From Acaryochloris sp. IP29b_bin.176 (GTDB lineage Bacteria; Cyanobacteriota; Cyanobacteriia; Thermosynechococcales; Thermosynechococcaceae), in NCBI GenBank assembly GCA_028285315.1, contig JANQPU010000139.1:1-46304 (forward strand): a stretch of 46,304 nt of DNA, given 5' to 3'. The notes under the pieces are model-generated. The model was not told where the DNA came from. It worked only from the letters and a program-made list of their open reading frames with translations, and did no database searches. Position numbers and translations under genes: made by a program. Of this stretch, positions 32,772 to 41,053 are shown piece after piece (the first letter of the stretch is position 1; the number at the start of each line of letters is the position of its first letter).

Positions 32772-34496
32772 TTATTTAATACCTACGACAACGGTATTAC
32801 GGGCAGGTTCAGAAGTACCGTAGTCAGGATGAATTGCGATCGCACTAAACCGATCACCTGGATTGGCATCTGTGAGAGTAATGGCAAACCGTCCCTCTTC
32901 GTCGGACTTGACCCTTGTGACGGGTTCATTCAGAGGGCCATGAGTGGTGCTCTCTTCCATCACCTTGTACAGGACAATTTCTGCCCCTGGATCGGCTTCT
33001 CCATCTAGGTTGACAGCTCCGTCCATTAAGTAGAATTCGGAACTGAGAAACTGCGGCGTATTAATGCCTCGATTGGCGGTATCTCGCTGGCGCTGGTCTG
33101 AATTGCGCAGGGGGTTAGGGCCATCCCCGACTTGGTAGTCTTGCACTCTAGTACTGGATTGAGTCGCTAAGTCCACACGGCTGATTGGTAAGCGGGAGAA
33201 GCGATCCAGAAAGCGATTTTCACGGGCAATCAGATCAATGCTGAGCCCATTGAGATTGGCAAACCGATTGTCCTGGATAATGTTCCGTTCACTCTTGGGA
33301 TATGAGGCAATCACAATGCCGGGTCCAGCCTGATCTTGGATATCGTTGCTGATGACTTGATGATCGCTTCCCATCAGCACCACCGCAGCACGACGCAACC
33401 GCTGGCCATTGCCCGTGATATGGTTTTGCTCAATTTTGACAGACCCTTCTGGCTTGAACAGATAAATGCCACTGCCAGCATTCTTATTGATTTGGTTGGC
33501 CCGAATGGTGCTGCCATCAATTTTGCCTTCGAGCCGAATGGCATCGGGCATCCCCGCCAAGCCATTCTGTTCAATCCTGTTGTTGGCAATTTCAGTTTGC
33601 TCGGCGCGAATGCTGGAAATCACGGCGCTGCCATCGTGATTGGCAATTCGGTTGTTGAGGATGCGGGTACCGATGGCGTTGTAGATAGAAACCCCAAAGG
33701 CAGAGCGAGACGCACTAGGTGCAGCCTCTTGAGGTGCAATCCCCAGCCAGTTGGCTTCAATCACGATTCCTTGGGGAGGAATATTCCGTTCGTCATCATA
33801 GGGATAGCTCACCTCGGGACTCTCTGTTTGCAGACGTTTAGCGGGCAGCAGTCGATGGGCAATAAAAATATCTGCTGGTGGGGTTGTGGCTGTGGTTTGA
33901 TGCTGGGAGGTAAAACCGTAGAGACTCAAGCCTCGCACTTGCACCTGATCGGCAGCTAGGGTCAAACCCCGAAACACCTCTACATCTTCTGCAGGGGTGA
34001 TCGCCACGACGGGAGCAGATACGCTCAAGTCACCATCGGTTAAGGCATAGCCTGCTTGACTGGTCCCATCAATCAGTAAGCCCGGATGGGTAATCGTAGG
34101 TAAGAGCGACTGCAAACGAATCGTGGTTCCGTCACTCGGCAAATCAAACGCAATCTGGCTATGGTCTTTACTGGGAGTAATTTGGGCTCGCTCCGCCTCA
34201 CTCAGATCGTCAAGGTTAAGCGTGCCGTTGGTAATTGCGATCGCTTCTCTTAAGGTCACCCCCTCATCCGCGACGATGTCGCCATCCAGATGACTATTGA
34301 CCATCACTCGAACAGGCAATGGATGGGGCCGGAGAGGTTCTGCATGGGCAGCACAGAACAGCCCAAACCCACTCCGACAATGACTGAGTGGTCCAGAAAT
34401 TGCTAGCAAAGAGGTTAAAGAAGCCCAGGCAATGACCGTTTCAAAAGATAGAGATGGAATTCGGGAAGTCGATAGGAGAGTGCCGCGAGAGTGCAT
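32772..34496 (-). CDS. Secreted right-handed beta-helix repeat protein with CSLREA-like motif
   Basis: The 574-residue product has an N-terminal hydrophobic segment (VIAWASLTSLLAISG), then DEGVTLREAIAITNGTLN, a CSLREA-like motif. Many NosD-type beta-helix rungs follow (NRIANHDGSAVISSIRAEQT, NNRIEQNGLAGMPDAIRLEG, NQINKNAGSGIYLF, NHITGNGQRLRRAAVVLMGS, NDIQDQAGPGIVIA). A C-terminal Ig- or Cna-B-like domain ends in FAITLTDANPGDRFSAIAIH. It is probably a surface or outer-membrane-associated polysaccharide-binding or adhesive protein. It is the last gene of the envelope cluster, separated from the barrel gene by a hairpin. Confidence 0.83.
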   Translation of the reverse strand: MHSRGTLLSTSRIPSLSFETVIAWASLTSLLAISGPLSHCRSGFGLFCAAHAEPLRPHPLPVRVMVNSHLDGDIVADEGVTLREAIAITNGTLNLDDLSEAERAQITPSKDHSQIAFDLPSDGTTIRLQSLLPTITHPGLLIDGTSQAGYALTDGDLSVSAPVVAITPAEDVEVFRGLTLAADQVQVRGLSLYGFTSQHQTTATTPPADIFIAHRLLPAKRLQTESPEVSYPYDDERNIPPQGIVIEANWLGIAPQEAAPSASRSAFGVSIYNAIGTRILNNRIANHDGSAVISSIRAEQTEIANNRIEQNGLAGMPDAIRLEGKIDGSTIRANQINKNAGSGIYLFKPEGSVKIEQNHITGNGQRLRRAAVVLMGSDHQVISNDIQDQAGPGIVIASYPKSERNIIQDNRFANLNGLSIDLIARENRFLDRFSRLPISRVDLATQSSTRVQDYQVGDGPNPLRNSDQRQRDTANRGINTPQFLSSEFYLMDGAVNLDGEADPGAEIVLYKVMEESTTHGPLNEPVTRVKSDEEGRFAITLTDANPGDRFSAIAIHPDYGTSEPARNTVVVGIK

Positions 34497-34579
34497 GATT
34501 ACCTTTAGGGAATACGAACTAGGTAAGGATAAATTAGGTAGGAATTTGTTTAATCGGTATGAATTTTGAAGTAGAGATA

Positions 34580-34607
34580 ACCCTGTAGTTCGCGCAAACT
34601 ACAGGGT
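34580..34607 (-). terminator. Hairpin after the 1328-aa barrel gene
   Basis: An 11-bp perfect stem, ACCCTGTAGTT with AACTACAGGGT and a 6-nt loop, lies 12 bp beyond the stop of the barrel gene. It may limit read-through into the beta-helix gene, whose ATG is 84 bp further on. No T-tract is evident. Confidence 0.6.
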
Positions 34608-34618
34608 GGAACAATCCG

Positions 34619-37600
34619 TTATCGAATGATCTCAAAACTAGGTTGGATTGGGGGTGCGGCTGTTGCTGGTTCTGCCACAACCTCTGGTTCCGTTTTGGCG
34701 TCTACAAGTTCAGCTGCCGGCTTTGGGGATGTGGTATCAGTGCCAGAGGCTGGCGTTGAGGCTTGTTCTACCTGCACAGTTTTAGGTGCAGACTCTTGCT
34801 GCTGAGGCGGTGCCACCTTATTGCCAAAACCAAAGTCCTTGAAGAGGTTGTTGTCTAGCTTCAGCGTTACACCAAAGTAAGGACCACTTGCAGAACGGGA
34901 GTTGCCTAAGTCGCGATCGCTAACGTCTCCAAAAGCATATCCAGCCGCCAACCGCAAGTTGGGGTTGAGGTAGTAACCCACCTCTGCAGAGGCCCCCACC
35001 TCGTTAAACCCGGTGCTGTTTTGGCGAATCCAACGAACTTCGGCACCAATGTCCCAGCGGTAGTTGATCCGATAGGTGGCCCGCATTTGAGCCAGAGAAA
35101 TACTGCTGGTGCCAATTAGATCCTGAGCGAGATAGGACTTGCTATGCCGCCAGCCAAACTTACCATAGAGTTCCCAGCGCCAGTTGGGAGCATAAATGGC
35201 CTCTGCAGAGATGAGATGATCGACCGAGCCGGTACCATTGGCAAAGAGGAGGGTCTCGGGGATCGACGAGGGATTTTCTCGATATTCGTAGCGCAGGAGA
35301 GCATTGAATTTATCGCTATCAGGGTTCCGGTAAGCTAGACCCACTTTCAAATCCCGGCTAGAACCCAGTCCAGTGAGCGTTTGGTTAGAGGCACTGGCTT
35401 GCTGGTAATTTGCCAGCACCGTCAGCTCACGGGTGGCGCGGCCCAGGGCACTCGCTGTGATTAAAGTGTTGGACCCTTGAGGGGTGTCGCTATACTCAAA
35501 TCGAGCACTGGCTTGGAAATCAGGATTGTCGGTATAGGCCAAGCCGACGCTGAAACTATCGCCGGGGGTTAAGCCTAAGGCCGACGCACCAGATCCGACA
35601 GCAAAGGGTTGAGCAAACTGTTGACTGGCAGCGGTTTGCTGAAAGGCAGTGTTAAAGACATGCTCGTAGGAGAAGTCAGCTCGTAGACCGGGAGCGAGGG
35701 TTAAGCCCTGCTCAATTCCAAAGTAACCCGCCATTCCCAACTCACCCGTCATCGAGAATTGGCCTCGAAGGGTGGTATCAGTCGAAAAGGTATGTTGTCC
35801 GGTGATATCTAGGCTGGTAATCAAGTCATTATCGAACTGACCACCTGTGAGATAAGTATTATTCAGGCCAATATTTACGCCGGGATAGACTTCATACTCT
35901 AGACCAACTGAGGTCCGGTTAGGATAAATCGGATCGACTTCAGAAGAAAAGGTGGTTTCATTGAGCGCCCGTAAGGTCAATTTCTTCGTGAGGGGCAGGC
36001 GCAAGGTGCTGCGCAACTGATCAGAGGTGATGTTGTCACCCGTGAGACGATCGGTGCGATCGCGATGGATGTAATCCAAACTCACTTCAGCGTCACCGAT
36101 GCGCTGTAGCACCCCTGCTGTAATTGTCGTCAGCGAATTGTCAACCGGATTGCCGGGAGTAGGTGCAAAACCAGGTTGAATGAGTTCTTCAAACAAATCT
36201 AGGGGACGAGGGGCCACCCCAAAGTTATCTTCATGGTCATAGCTGGCCCGTAGTTTGGTGTTTTTAGAGACAGTCGCTAGGATCTCTGCCCCATAGCGAG
36301 TTTGACCGGGGACAAAGCTCGTTGTGGCATTGTTGGAGAAACCGACATCAGCCCGTTTGTAATAGACTCGGCCAGAAATGTCTTCCGTAGGATTCACTTC
36401 AGCTTCGACGCGATAAGCATTTCCACTCACTGGATTCGCAAAGTCTAGGGAATTCGTAGAATGGGCATATTCTGCAACAATGTAACTATCCTTGCCAAAG
36501 GAAACGAGAGCATCAGCGCCATACAACTCAAAGTCTTGACTGCCGCGATCTTCCCGGAAATAGGTTGCGCCAATCCAGCTCTCCCGACCTAATTCTCGAG
36601 AGAACGTATACTGGGCTCGTCCCCCAATAGTGTCCGTATCGGCATTGTCGCCTTCAAACTGGTAGGTAGCCACAATCCGACGGACCAATACATAGCCGTC
36701 ATCATCAACATCGGTGCGCAGAATCGGACGCTCGAATTTTAAGGTGCCACGATCATAATCCACCTGATAGTCAGCGTCTCGGTTTAACCGTTCCCGCTTC
36801 AGTACGGTGCCGGGACGATTGAGTTCCTCTAGTTCTAAGTAGACTTCCTCACTCCCAGGAACCAATAACCGTCGAGATAAGAAGTAAAATCCGCTGGTCC
36901 CATCCGGTGCGATCGTATCGCGCTGAAAACCCTCATTGTTGTTGCCATAGAGCGCGGTTAGTTGTAGATTACCAAAGTTAAAATTGCCCTTAAAGCCATG
37001 CAAAGAACGGCTGGTTGCTGTAAACAGTTGAGAAGACCGGGAAAACTCTTCTGTATGGTAATCTCCCCACATGAAGTAGTCACTCCCCGCACCGGGTACG
37101 GGCGAAGTTCGTTCTAACCGCACAAATAAATTGTCCGTAGACGGAGCCGTCACGTCCGTGATGGAGTTATCACCGTAGGTGGCGTAATTGTTGTAGTCGC
37201 ACTCTGTCCCTGAAGCTTTGAAGAGCGCAGATTCCCCATTGCAATCCTCGTTAAGCGGTCGAGCACTATTAAAGGCACCGGTCAACAACCAATCACCAAT
37301 TGAGGTAATGCCAAAGGCTTGGGCACGGGCATCTATTTCATAACTGTTATCACCATCAACCGGCAAAAACTCACGGAAACTATCGTAAAAGTTAGTACCC
37401 CGACGACCAATCCGCACATCTACAACCCCGGTTAACAGAGCCGAAGGTCGAATGGGGGTAGAAAACTGAAACTGATGGAACGCTTCCATATCAGCAGCAG
37501 TGGCTCGAACCCTTACCACCCCAGCGTTAATGCCAGCTTGTAAGTCAGCGGTGAATTGACCATCCACAGCTTCGACTTGGAAACCCGGAACATCAGGTTT

Positions 37601-38605
37601 ATTATCCGTACCGATAAATTTCCCTTCTGTTGCTTCTAAGGTAACAACCGCATCCCAGTTAGACTGGTTGCCATTTTCATCCAATAAGAAACCCAAGATC
37701 TGAGCGGTAGAGCGGCCATCGGCAGGAACTTTGCTTTGAGCCGTTCGCACTCTAATCTGGGAGGGTTCTCCAGGAACTTCCACCTGAACGGTGGCACTGG
37801 GAACCTCTTGACCAACCTCATTGACCGTAATGGTATTTACACCTGCATCCAAGATGACCCCATACCAGGTTTGCCGGACTTTCTGCGTGGCAGAATCCGT
37901 CTCGGTGCGGCCGACTTGGGCTACATCGACAGCCTTGCCATTCACCCGCAATTCGACTTTTTGCTCAGTGCTGAATTCAATAATGACCGTGGTTGCAGGT
38001 TTATCCACAACACTCCCCTGCCCTGGAGTCAAAATCGAAATCCCCGAAGCTTGAGAGGCGGTAGGCGATTGAGTCGTCTTTGGCATCTGAAGAGAGGGAG
38101 TTAATGGGGCTTCATGTCCAGCAGCAGGAACATCCAAAATCTGAGCGGTATCTTGGGCTTGAGGCGTTGGGGCTGGAACGTTGGGAAGTGTCTTGGAAGA
38201 TGTATCTTCAGCAACTTCTTCAGCGGCAATCTCTTCCTCAACCATAGTTTGCTCAACAGGCCATGCCTCCTCTGCTTGGGGCTCAAGATCTGCAACTTCT
38301 GCGGGAGTTACAGCCTGTGATTCTTTGGCAATAACGGGTGCTACTGGTGATTCAGCAACGGCTGTCAGGTCTTCGCCAGCAATAACTGCATCAGCCACTG
38401 CGTCTTCAATCAATTGTTCCTTAGCTGTAGTGGAGTTGGTTTCACTGATAGACTGCTCTTCCGCACTCAGTATTTGTTGATCAGCTTGCTGAATGTCCGA
38501 AACGGCTTGGGCATTAACCAAACTAGGCGTGAATACAATACTGGTACCTGCAAAAACTCCTAGCAGTCCAGTTTGAATCCATTGGGGATGTCGTTGGCGT
38601 TTCAT
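34619..38605 (-). CDS. Large surface protein: Ig-like domains and probable outer-membrane beta-barrel
   Basis: The 1328-residue product has a signal peptide (LLGVFAGTSIVFTPSLVNAQ), an Ala/Glu/Val-rich low-complexity segment (about 40-190), an Ig-like domain near 195-270 (VIIEFSTEQKVELRVNGKAV), and a second invasin-like Ig domain near 275-385 (AQSKVPADGRSTAQILGFLL). From about 390 come many alternating strands such as GRAQYTFSRELGRESWIGAT, DISGRVYYKRADVGFS and TKLRASYDHEDN, typical of a large outer-membrane barrel. A proline-rich tail follows near 1265-1328. It overlaps the upstream gene at TAATG, so they are translationally coupled. Secretion or display of partner proteins is a reasonable guess from context. 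The domain assignment is by eye. Confidence 0.75.
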   Translation of the reverse strand: MKRQRHPQWIQTGLLGVFAGTSIVFTPSLVNAQAVSDIQQADQQILSAEEQSISETNSTTAKEQLIEDAVADAVIAGEDLTAVAESPVAPVIAKESQAVTPAEVADLEPQAEEAWPVEQTMVEEEIAAEEVAEDTSSKTLPNVPAPTPQAQDTAQILDVPAAGHEAPLTPSLQMPKTTQSPTASQASGISILTPGQGSVVDKPATTVIIEFSTEQKVELRVNGKAVDVAQVGRTETDSATQKVRQTWYGVILDAGVNTITVNEVGQEVPSATVQVEVPGEPSQIRVRTAQSKVPADGRSTAQILGFLLDENGNQSNWDAVVTLEATEGKFIGTDNKPDVPGFQVEAVDGQFTADLQAGINAGVVRVRATAADMEAFHQFQFSTPIRPSALLTGVVDVRIGRRGTNFYDSFREFLPVDGDNSYEIDARAQAFGITSIGDWLLTGAFNSARPLNEDCNGESALFKASGTECDYNNYATYGDNSITDVTAPSTDNLFVRLERTSPVPGAGSDYFMWGDYHTEEFSRSSQLFTATSRSLHGFKGNFNFGNLQLTALYGNNNEGFQRDTIAPDGTSGFYFLSRRLLVPGSEEVYLELEELNRPGTVLKRERLNRDADYQVDYDRGTLKFERPILRTDVDDDGYVLVRRIVATYQFEGDNADTDTIGGRAQYTFSRELGRESWIGATYFREDRGSQDFELYGADALVSFGKDSYIVAEYAHSTNSLDFANPVSGNAYRVEAEVNPTEDISGRVYYKRADVGFSNNATTSFVPGQTRYGAEILATVSKNTKLRASYDHEDNFGVAPRPLDLFEELIQPGFAPTPGNPVDNSLTTITAGVLQRIGDAEVSLDYIHRDRTDRLTGDNITSDQLRSTLRLPLTKKLTLRALNETTFSSEVDPIYPNRTSVGLEYEVYPGVNIGLNNTYLTGGQFDNDLITSLDITGQHTFSTDTTLRGQFSMTGELGMAGYFGIEQGLTLAPGLRADFSYEHVFNTAFQQTAASQQFAQPFAVGSGASALGLTPGDSFSVGLAYTDNPDFQASARFEYSDTPQGSNTLITASALGRATRELTVLANYQQASASNQTLTGLGSSRDLKVGLAYRNPDSDKFNALLRYEYRENPSSIPETLLFANGTGSVDHLISAEAIYAPNWRWELYGKFGWRHSKSYLAQDLIGTSSISLAQMRATYRINYRWDIGAEVRWIRQNSTGFNEVGASAEVGYYLNPNLRLAAGYAFGDVSDRDLGNSRSASGPYFGVTLKLDNNLFKDFGFGNKVAPPQQQESAPKTVQVEQASTPASGTDTTSPKPAAELVDAKTEPEVVAEPATAAPPIQPSFEIIR

Positions 38606-40140
38606 TACTTGGACTCCTCCTGGAAGGTAGGAGTGACGCCGAAGTTCATACGCACGGTGCTACCTGGCGATAGTCTGACTAAGCGTGATGGACTATTGCG
38701 CTCAATAAAATGGAGGTTAGGAGCCAAGGTGTAGCCTGGCAGAGTGGTTAGATCCAGTGCTCCAGTGCGAGGGCCTGGCAGGACGCATCGGACATGGAAT
38801 AAACCATTCTCATCGGTTGTGATTCGATTGCCGTCATCCATCCAGACCACAGCGTTAGGAATTCCAGGCTCTCTAGGTTGCTGCTCGCCATCGAAGTTTT
38901 TGTCGACAAACACTCGGCCTAAAATATTGCCGCAGTCCGTTAGAATTCCTGGATTAACCCGAACGCGGTGAACTGCGGGGCCATCACGAACATCTAGGTT
39001 GTTATCAACCCGAAATCCTTGAACCGTTGCCGCATTTCTGCCATCACCTCTAATGGCATCGGGGGTGAGTTGAGCAGCGTAGACGATATTGATTACACCT
39101 TCTAATGGGATAACTGCGCCAGTTCTAAAAGTCAGATTCAGGCCATTTTGGTCAACGGCAATGGGGATTTCAGTCCCGTTCAGAGCCCCTCTGACTGAGT
39201 TGGGTAGTAATTTAAAACCTGTTGGTAAAACATCTTGAACAGAAATGTTGTCTAACTCTCCATCCGACAGATTGCGCAGAGTCAGGCGGTAAATAACCGA
39301 ATCTCCAGGTGCCGCATTAGCTCGATCTCCAGATTTACTAATTTGAATCTGATTCACCTGGCACAGGGTTGAAGAGAAATTCAAGGCCAGCAACTGCAAC
39401 GAGATTCGTTCTGCGTCCCCAATCGTAGTTACCGTTTCTTCAAAGGTGGTTGCTCCTTCAGCGGCAATGGGTAATCCGTCCAGTGAGGTAGCGGTATAGG
39501 TGACAAGATTCCGATTACCTGTCGGTGTGATCGAAGTAATCGTCAGGCGAACGCGACGTTGGTTGTAGATAGACGCATCCGGTGGGGTAACAACCAAAAT
39601 GTAGGATTGACCAATCGTTAACTGCCCCCGACTTGGATCGAGTAAATAGCTGTAGGTTCCCTGTTCTGCATTGGTTAGCGAGAACGGATTCACGTTTGAT
39701 CCGTTAGGATTGATTCCTAGGGGAATGTCATTGTTGGGATTGTCAGGAACTTCAGTCCGAGTTAAAGCAACTAAGCTACCCAGTTCCGATTGGGTAGAGT
39801 CTGTCGGATCGGGATTGTAGAGACCAACCGTAAACCCGGTGTAGTCATCCAGGGGTTCTCCTCCGCAGCCTAAAACTTGCCCCCGCGGGTCAAGTAATGA
39901 AGGGTCCAACACATTGGAAATTGGATTAGTGAAGCTTTCAACCAGCGTGTCCGTATTGGGGTTGGTGTAGGAATAAGAAGCGGTGTTATGCAGAAGATCT
40001 CTAGAATCTTCTTCCTCAGTGGTTTGAGCCCAAGTCATTGCAGAACTCGATAACATGCTGCTTAGCATCAAAGCTGAAGTCAGCGTACGAGCCCACCTGG
40101 GGAACGGTTGATTGGGGGAAGGAAAGTGAGGTGGTCTCAC
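38605..40140 (-). CDS. DUF11/SdrD B-like exported protein
   Basis: The 511-residue product is proposed from the GTG at 40140, which has AGAGGAG upstream; a longer TTG start at 40179 is possible. A signal peptide-like segment (LTSALMLSSMLSSSAMTWAQ) is followed by a beta-rich region, a DUF11 domain (SGDRANAAPGDSVIYRLTLR, NISVQDVLPTGFKLLPNSVR) near 270-380, and an SdrD/Cna-B-like domain (NILGRVFVDKNFDGEQQPRE, PGIPNAVVWMDDGNRITTDE) near 415-495. Surface fibre or adhesin assembly is suggested. It is coupled by TAATG to the downstream barrel gene. Confidence 0.8.
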   Translation of the reverse strand: MRPPHFPSPNQPFPRWARTLTSALMLSSMLSSSAMTWAQTTEEEDSRDLLHNTASYSYTNPNTDTLVESFTNPISNVLDPSLLDPRGQVLGCGGEPLDDYTGFTVGLYNPDPTDSTQSELGSLVALTRTEVPDNPNNDIPLGINPNGSNVNPFSLTNAEQGTYSYLLDPSRGQLTIGQSYILVVTPPDASIYNQRRVRLTITSITPTGNRNLVTYTATSLDGLPIAAEGATTFEETVTTIGDAERISLQLLALNFSSTLCQVNQIQISKSGDRANAAPGDSVIYRLTLRNLSDGELDNISVQDVLPTGFKLLPNSVRGALNGTEIPIAVDQNGLNLTFRTGAVIPLEGVINIVYAAQLTPDAIRGDGRNAATVQGFRVDNNLDVRDGPAVHRVRVNPGILTDCGNILGRVFVDKNFDGEQQPREPGIPNAVVWMDDGNRITTDENGLFHVRCVLPGPRTGALDLTTLPGYTLAPNLHFIERNSPSRLVRLSPGSTVRMNFGVTPTFQEESK

Positions 40141-40324
40141 GGGAGATATCTCCTCTGGAACAATCGGGTCGAATCGCAAACTCTCAACAAGGTTGAAAAA
40201 CGATGTTTTTCAGGCTCAAGATGCTATAAAAGAGTATTTTTGGGCATAGGATCCTATCAGGCTGCGATTAGAGCCTGAAGGATGTTTTGAGGCCAAAGAG
40301 GATTGAATGCTGAGGGGAGCTACG

Positions 40325-40377
40325 CTGGAGCTATTGTCGAATAGCTAGTTCATCACGATTGACGACAATAGCTCCAG
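40325..40377 (-). terminator. 15-bp perfect inverted repeat between the 186-aa and 511-aa genes
   Basis: CTGGAGCTATTGTCG (40325-40339) and CGACAATAGCTCCAG (40363-40377) pair perfectly across a 23-nt loop, starting 6 bp after the stop of the 186-aa gene. This may be a partial terminator or an mRNA-protecting hairpin that lets the two upstream genes be made in excess. No T-run follows. Confidence 0.6.
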
Positions 40378-40383
40378 CTCTAA

Positions 40384-40944
40384 TTACTGGACTGCTACTT
40401 CATAAACAGCTTGCACAGAAGCCATCGGCTGCAAGGATTCACTGTAATCCCACTGGACATGGGTATAGGCTTCAGCAGGAGCAGGTTCCATTGCAACCGT
40501 GCCATCTGGCTGAGTCACTTTAACCATGGGTTGTTCAGAATAAGTTTGGCCACCGTCAATGCTGTAGGTCAGCTTGGCACCGTTGGCCCGAGCTGAATCC
40601 AAAACATAAGCGGTTTGGCTAGGGATGGGTTGGCTAATTTTTAGCTCAGAAGCAGGTTTGTCCCCTGCATTCTCACTCAGCAACGTGTAACGAAGCACAT
40701 CACCAGGACGGACCGTCACATTTCCTTCTAAAGCTTCCCAGGTAATTTCTTGCTCCCCTTCAGCATTCATGGTGATGATTTGCTTCTCCGCAGAGAGCAC
40801 TAACTTCACCTTTGGTTGAAGGATTTGCTGAACCAGGGCTTCGCCTGCTTTTTGTAAATTGGCGAGAACAGGAGTACTGCTAGCAAAAGGAACGGCTACG
40901 GCAACTGCTAAGACACCGAGACCAATAGATAGACGACGTTTCAT
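40384..40944 (-). CDS. Small exported protein with DUF11-like fold
   Basis: The 186-residue product from ATG 40944 has a signal peptide (KRRLSIGLGVLAVAVAVPFA, cleavage near VLA). A helical stretch (LQKAGEALVQQILQPKVKLV) follows, then a beta domain with VRPGDVLRYTLLSENAGDKP and LKISQPIPSQTAYVLDSARA, which resembles a DUF11 unit, then YTHVQWDYSESLQPMASVQA. The mature part has no cysteine. It lies 109 bp after the 858-aa gene. It could be a structural subunit or cap used with the larger DUF11 proteins. The function is unknown. Confidence 0.75.
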   Translation of the reverse strand: MKRRLSIGLGVLAVAVAVPFASSTPVLANLQKAGEALVQQILQPKVKLVLSAEKQIITMNAEGEQEITWEALEGNVTVRPGDVLRYTLLSENAGDKPASELKISQPIPSQTAYVLDSARANGAKLTYSIDGGQTYSEQPMVKVTQPDGTVAMEPAPAEAYTHVQWDYSESLQPMASVQAVYEVAVQ

Positions 40945-41053
40945 GATGGGAAAACCTTTTGAATTCAGAAAAAATGCTTTAAGAAAATTACTTTGAGACC
41001 GCTGAGGGAGTTGAGTAGTAAGGCTGCAAGCTTTTACTACCCAACTCAACGTA

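Noticed and set aside
33336-33959. 207-codon open frame antisense to the beta-helix gene
   Set aside because: It lies wholly within a well-supported gene on the other strand and has no start signal.
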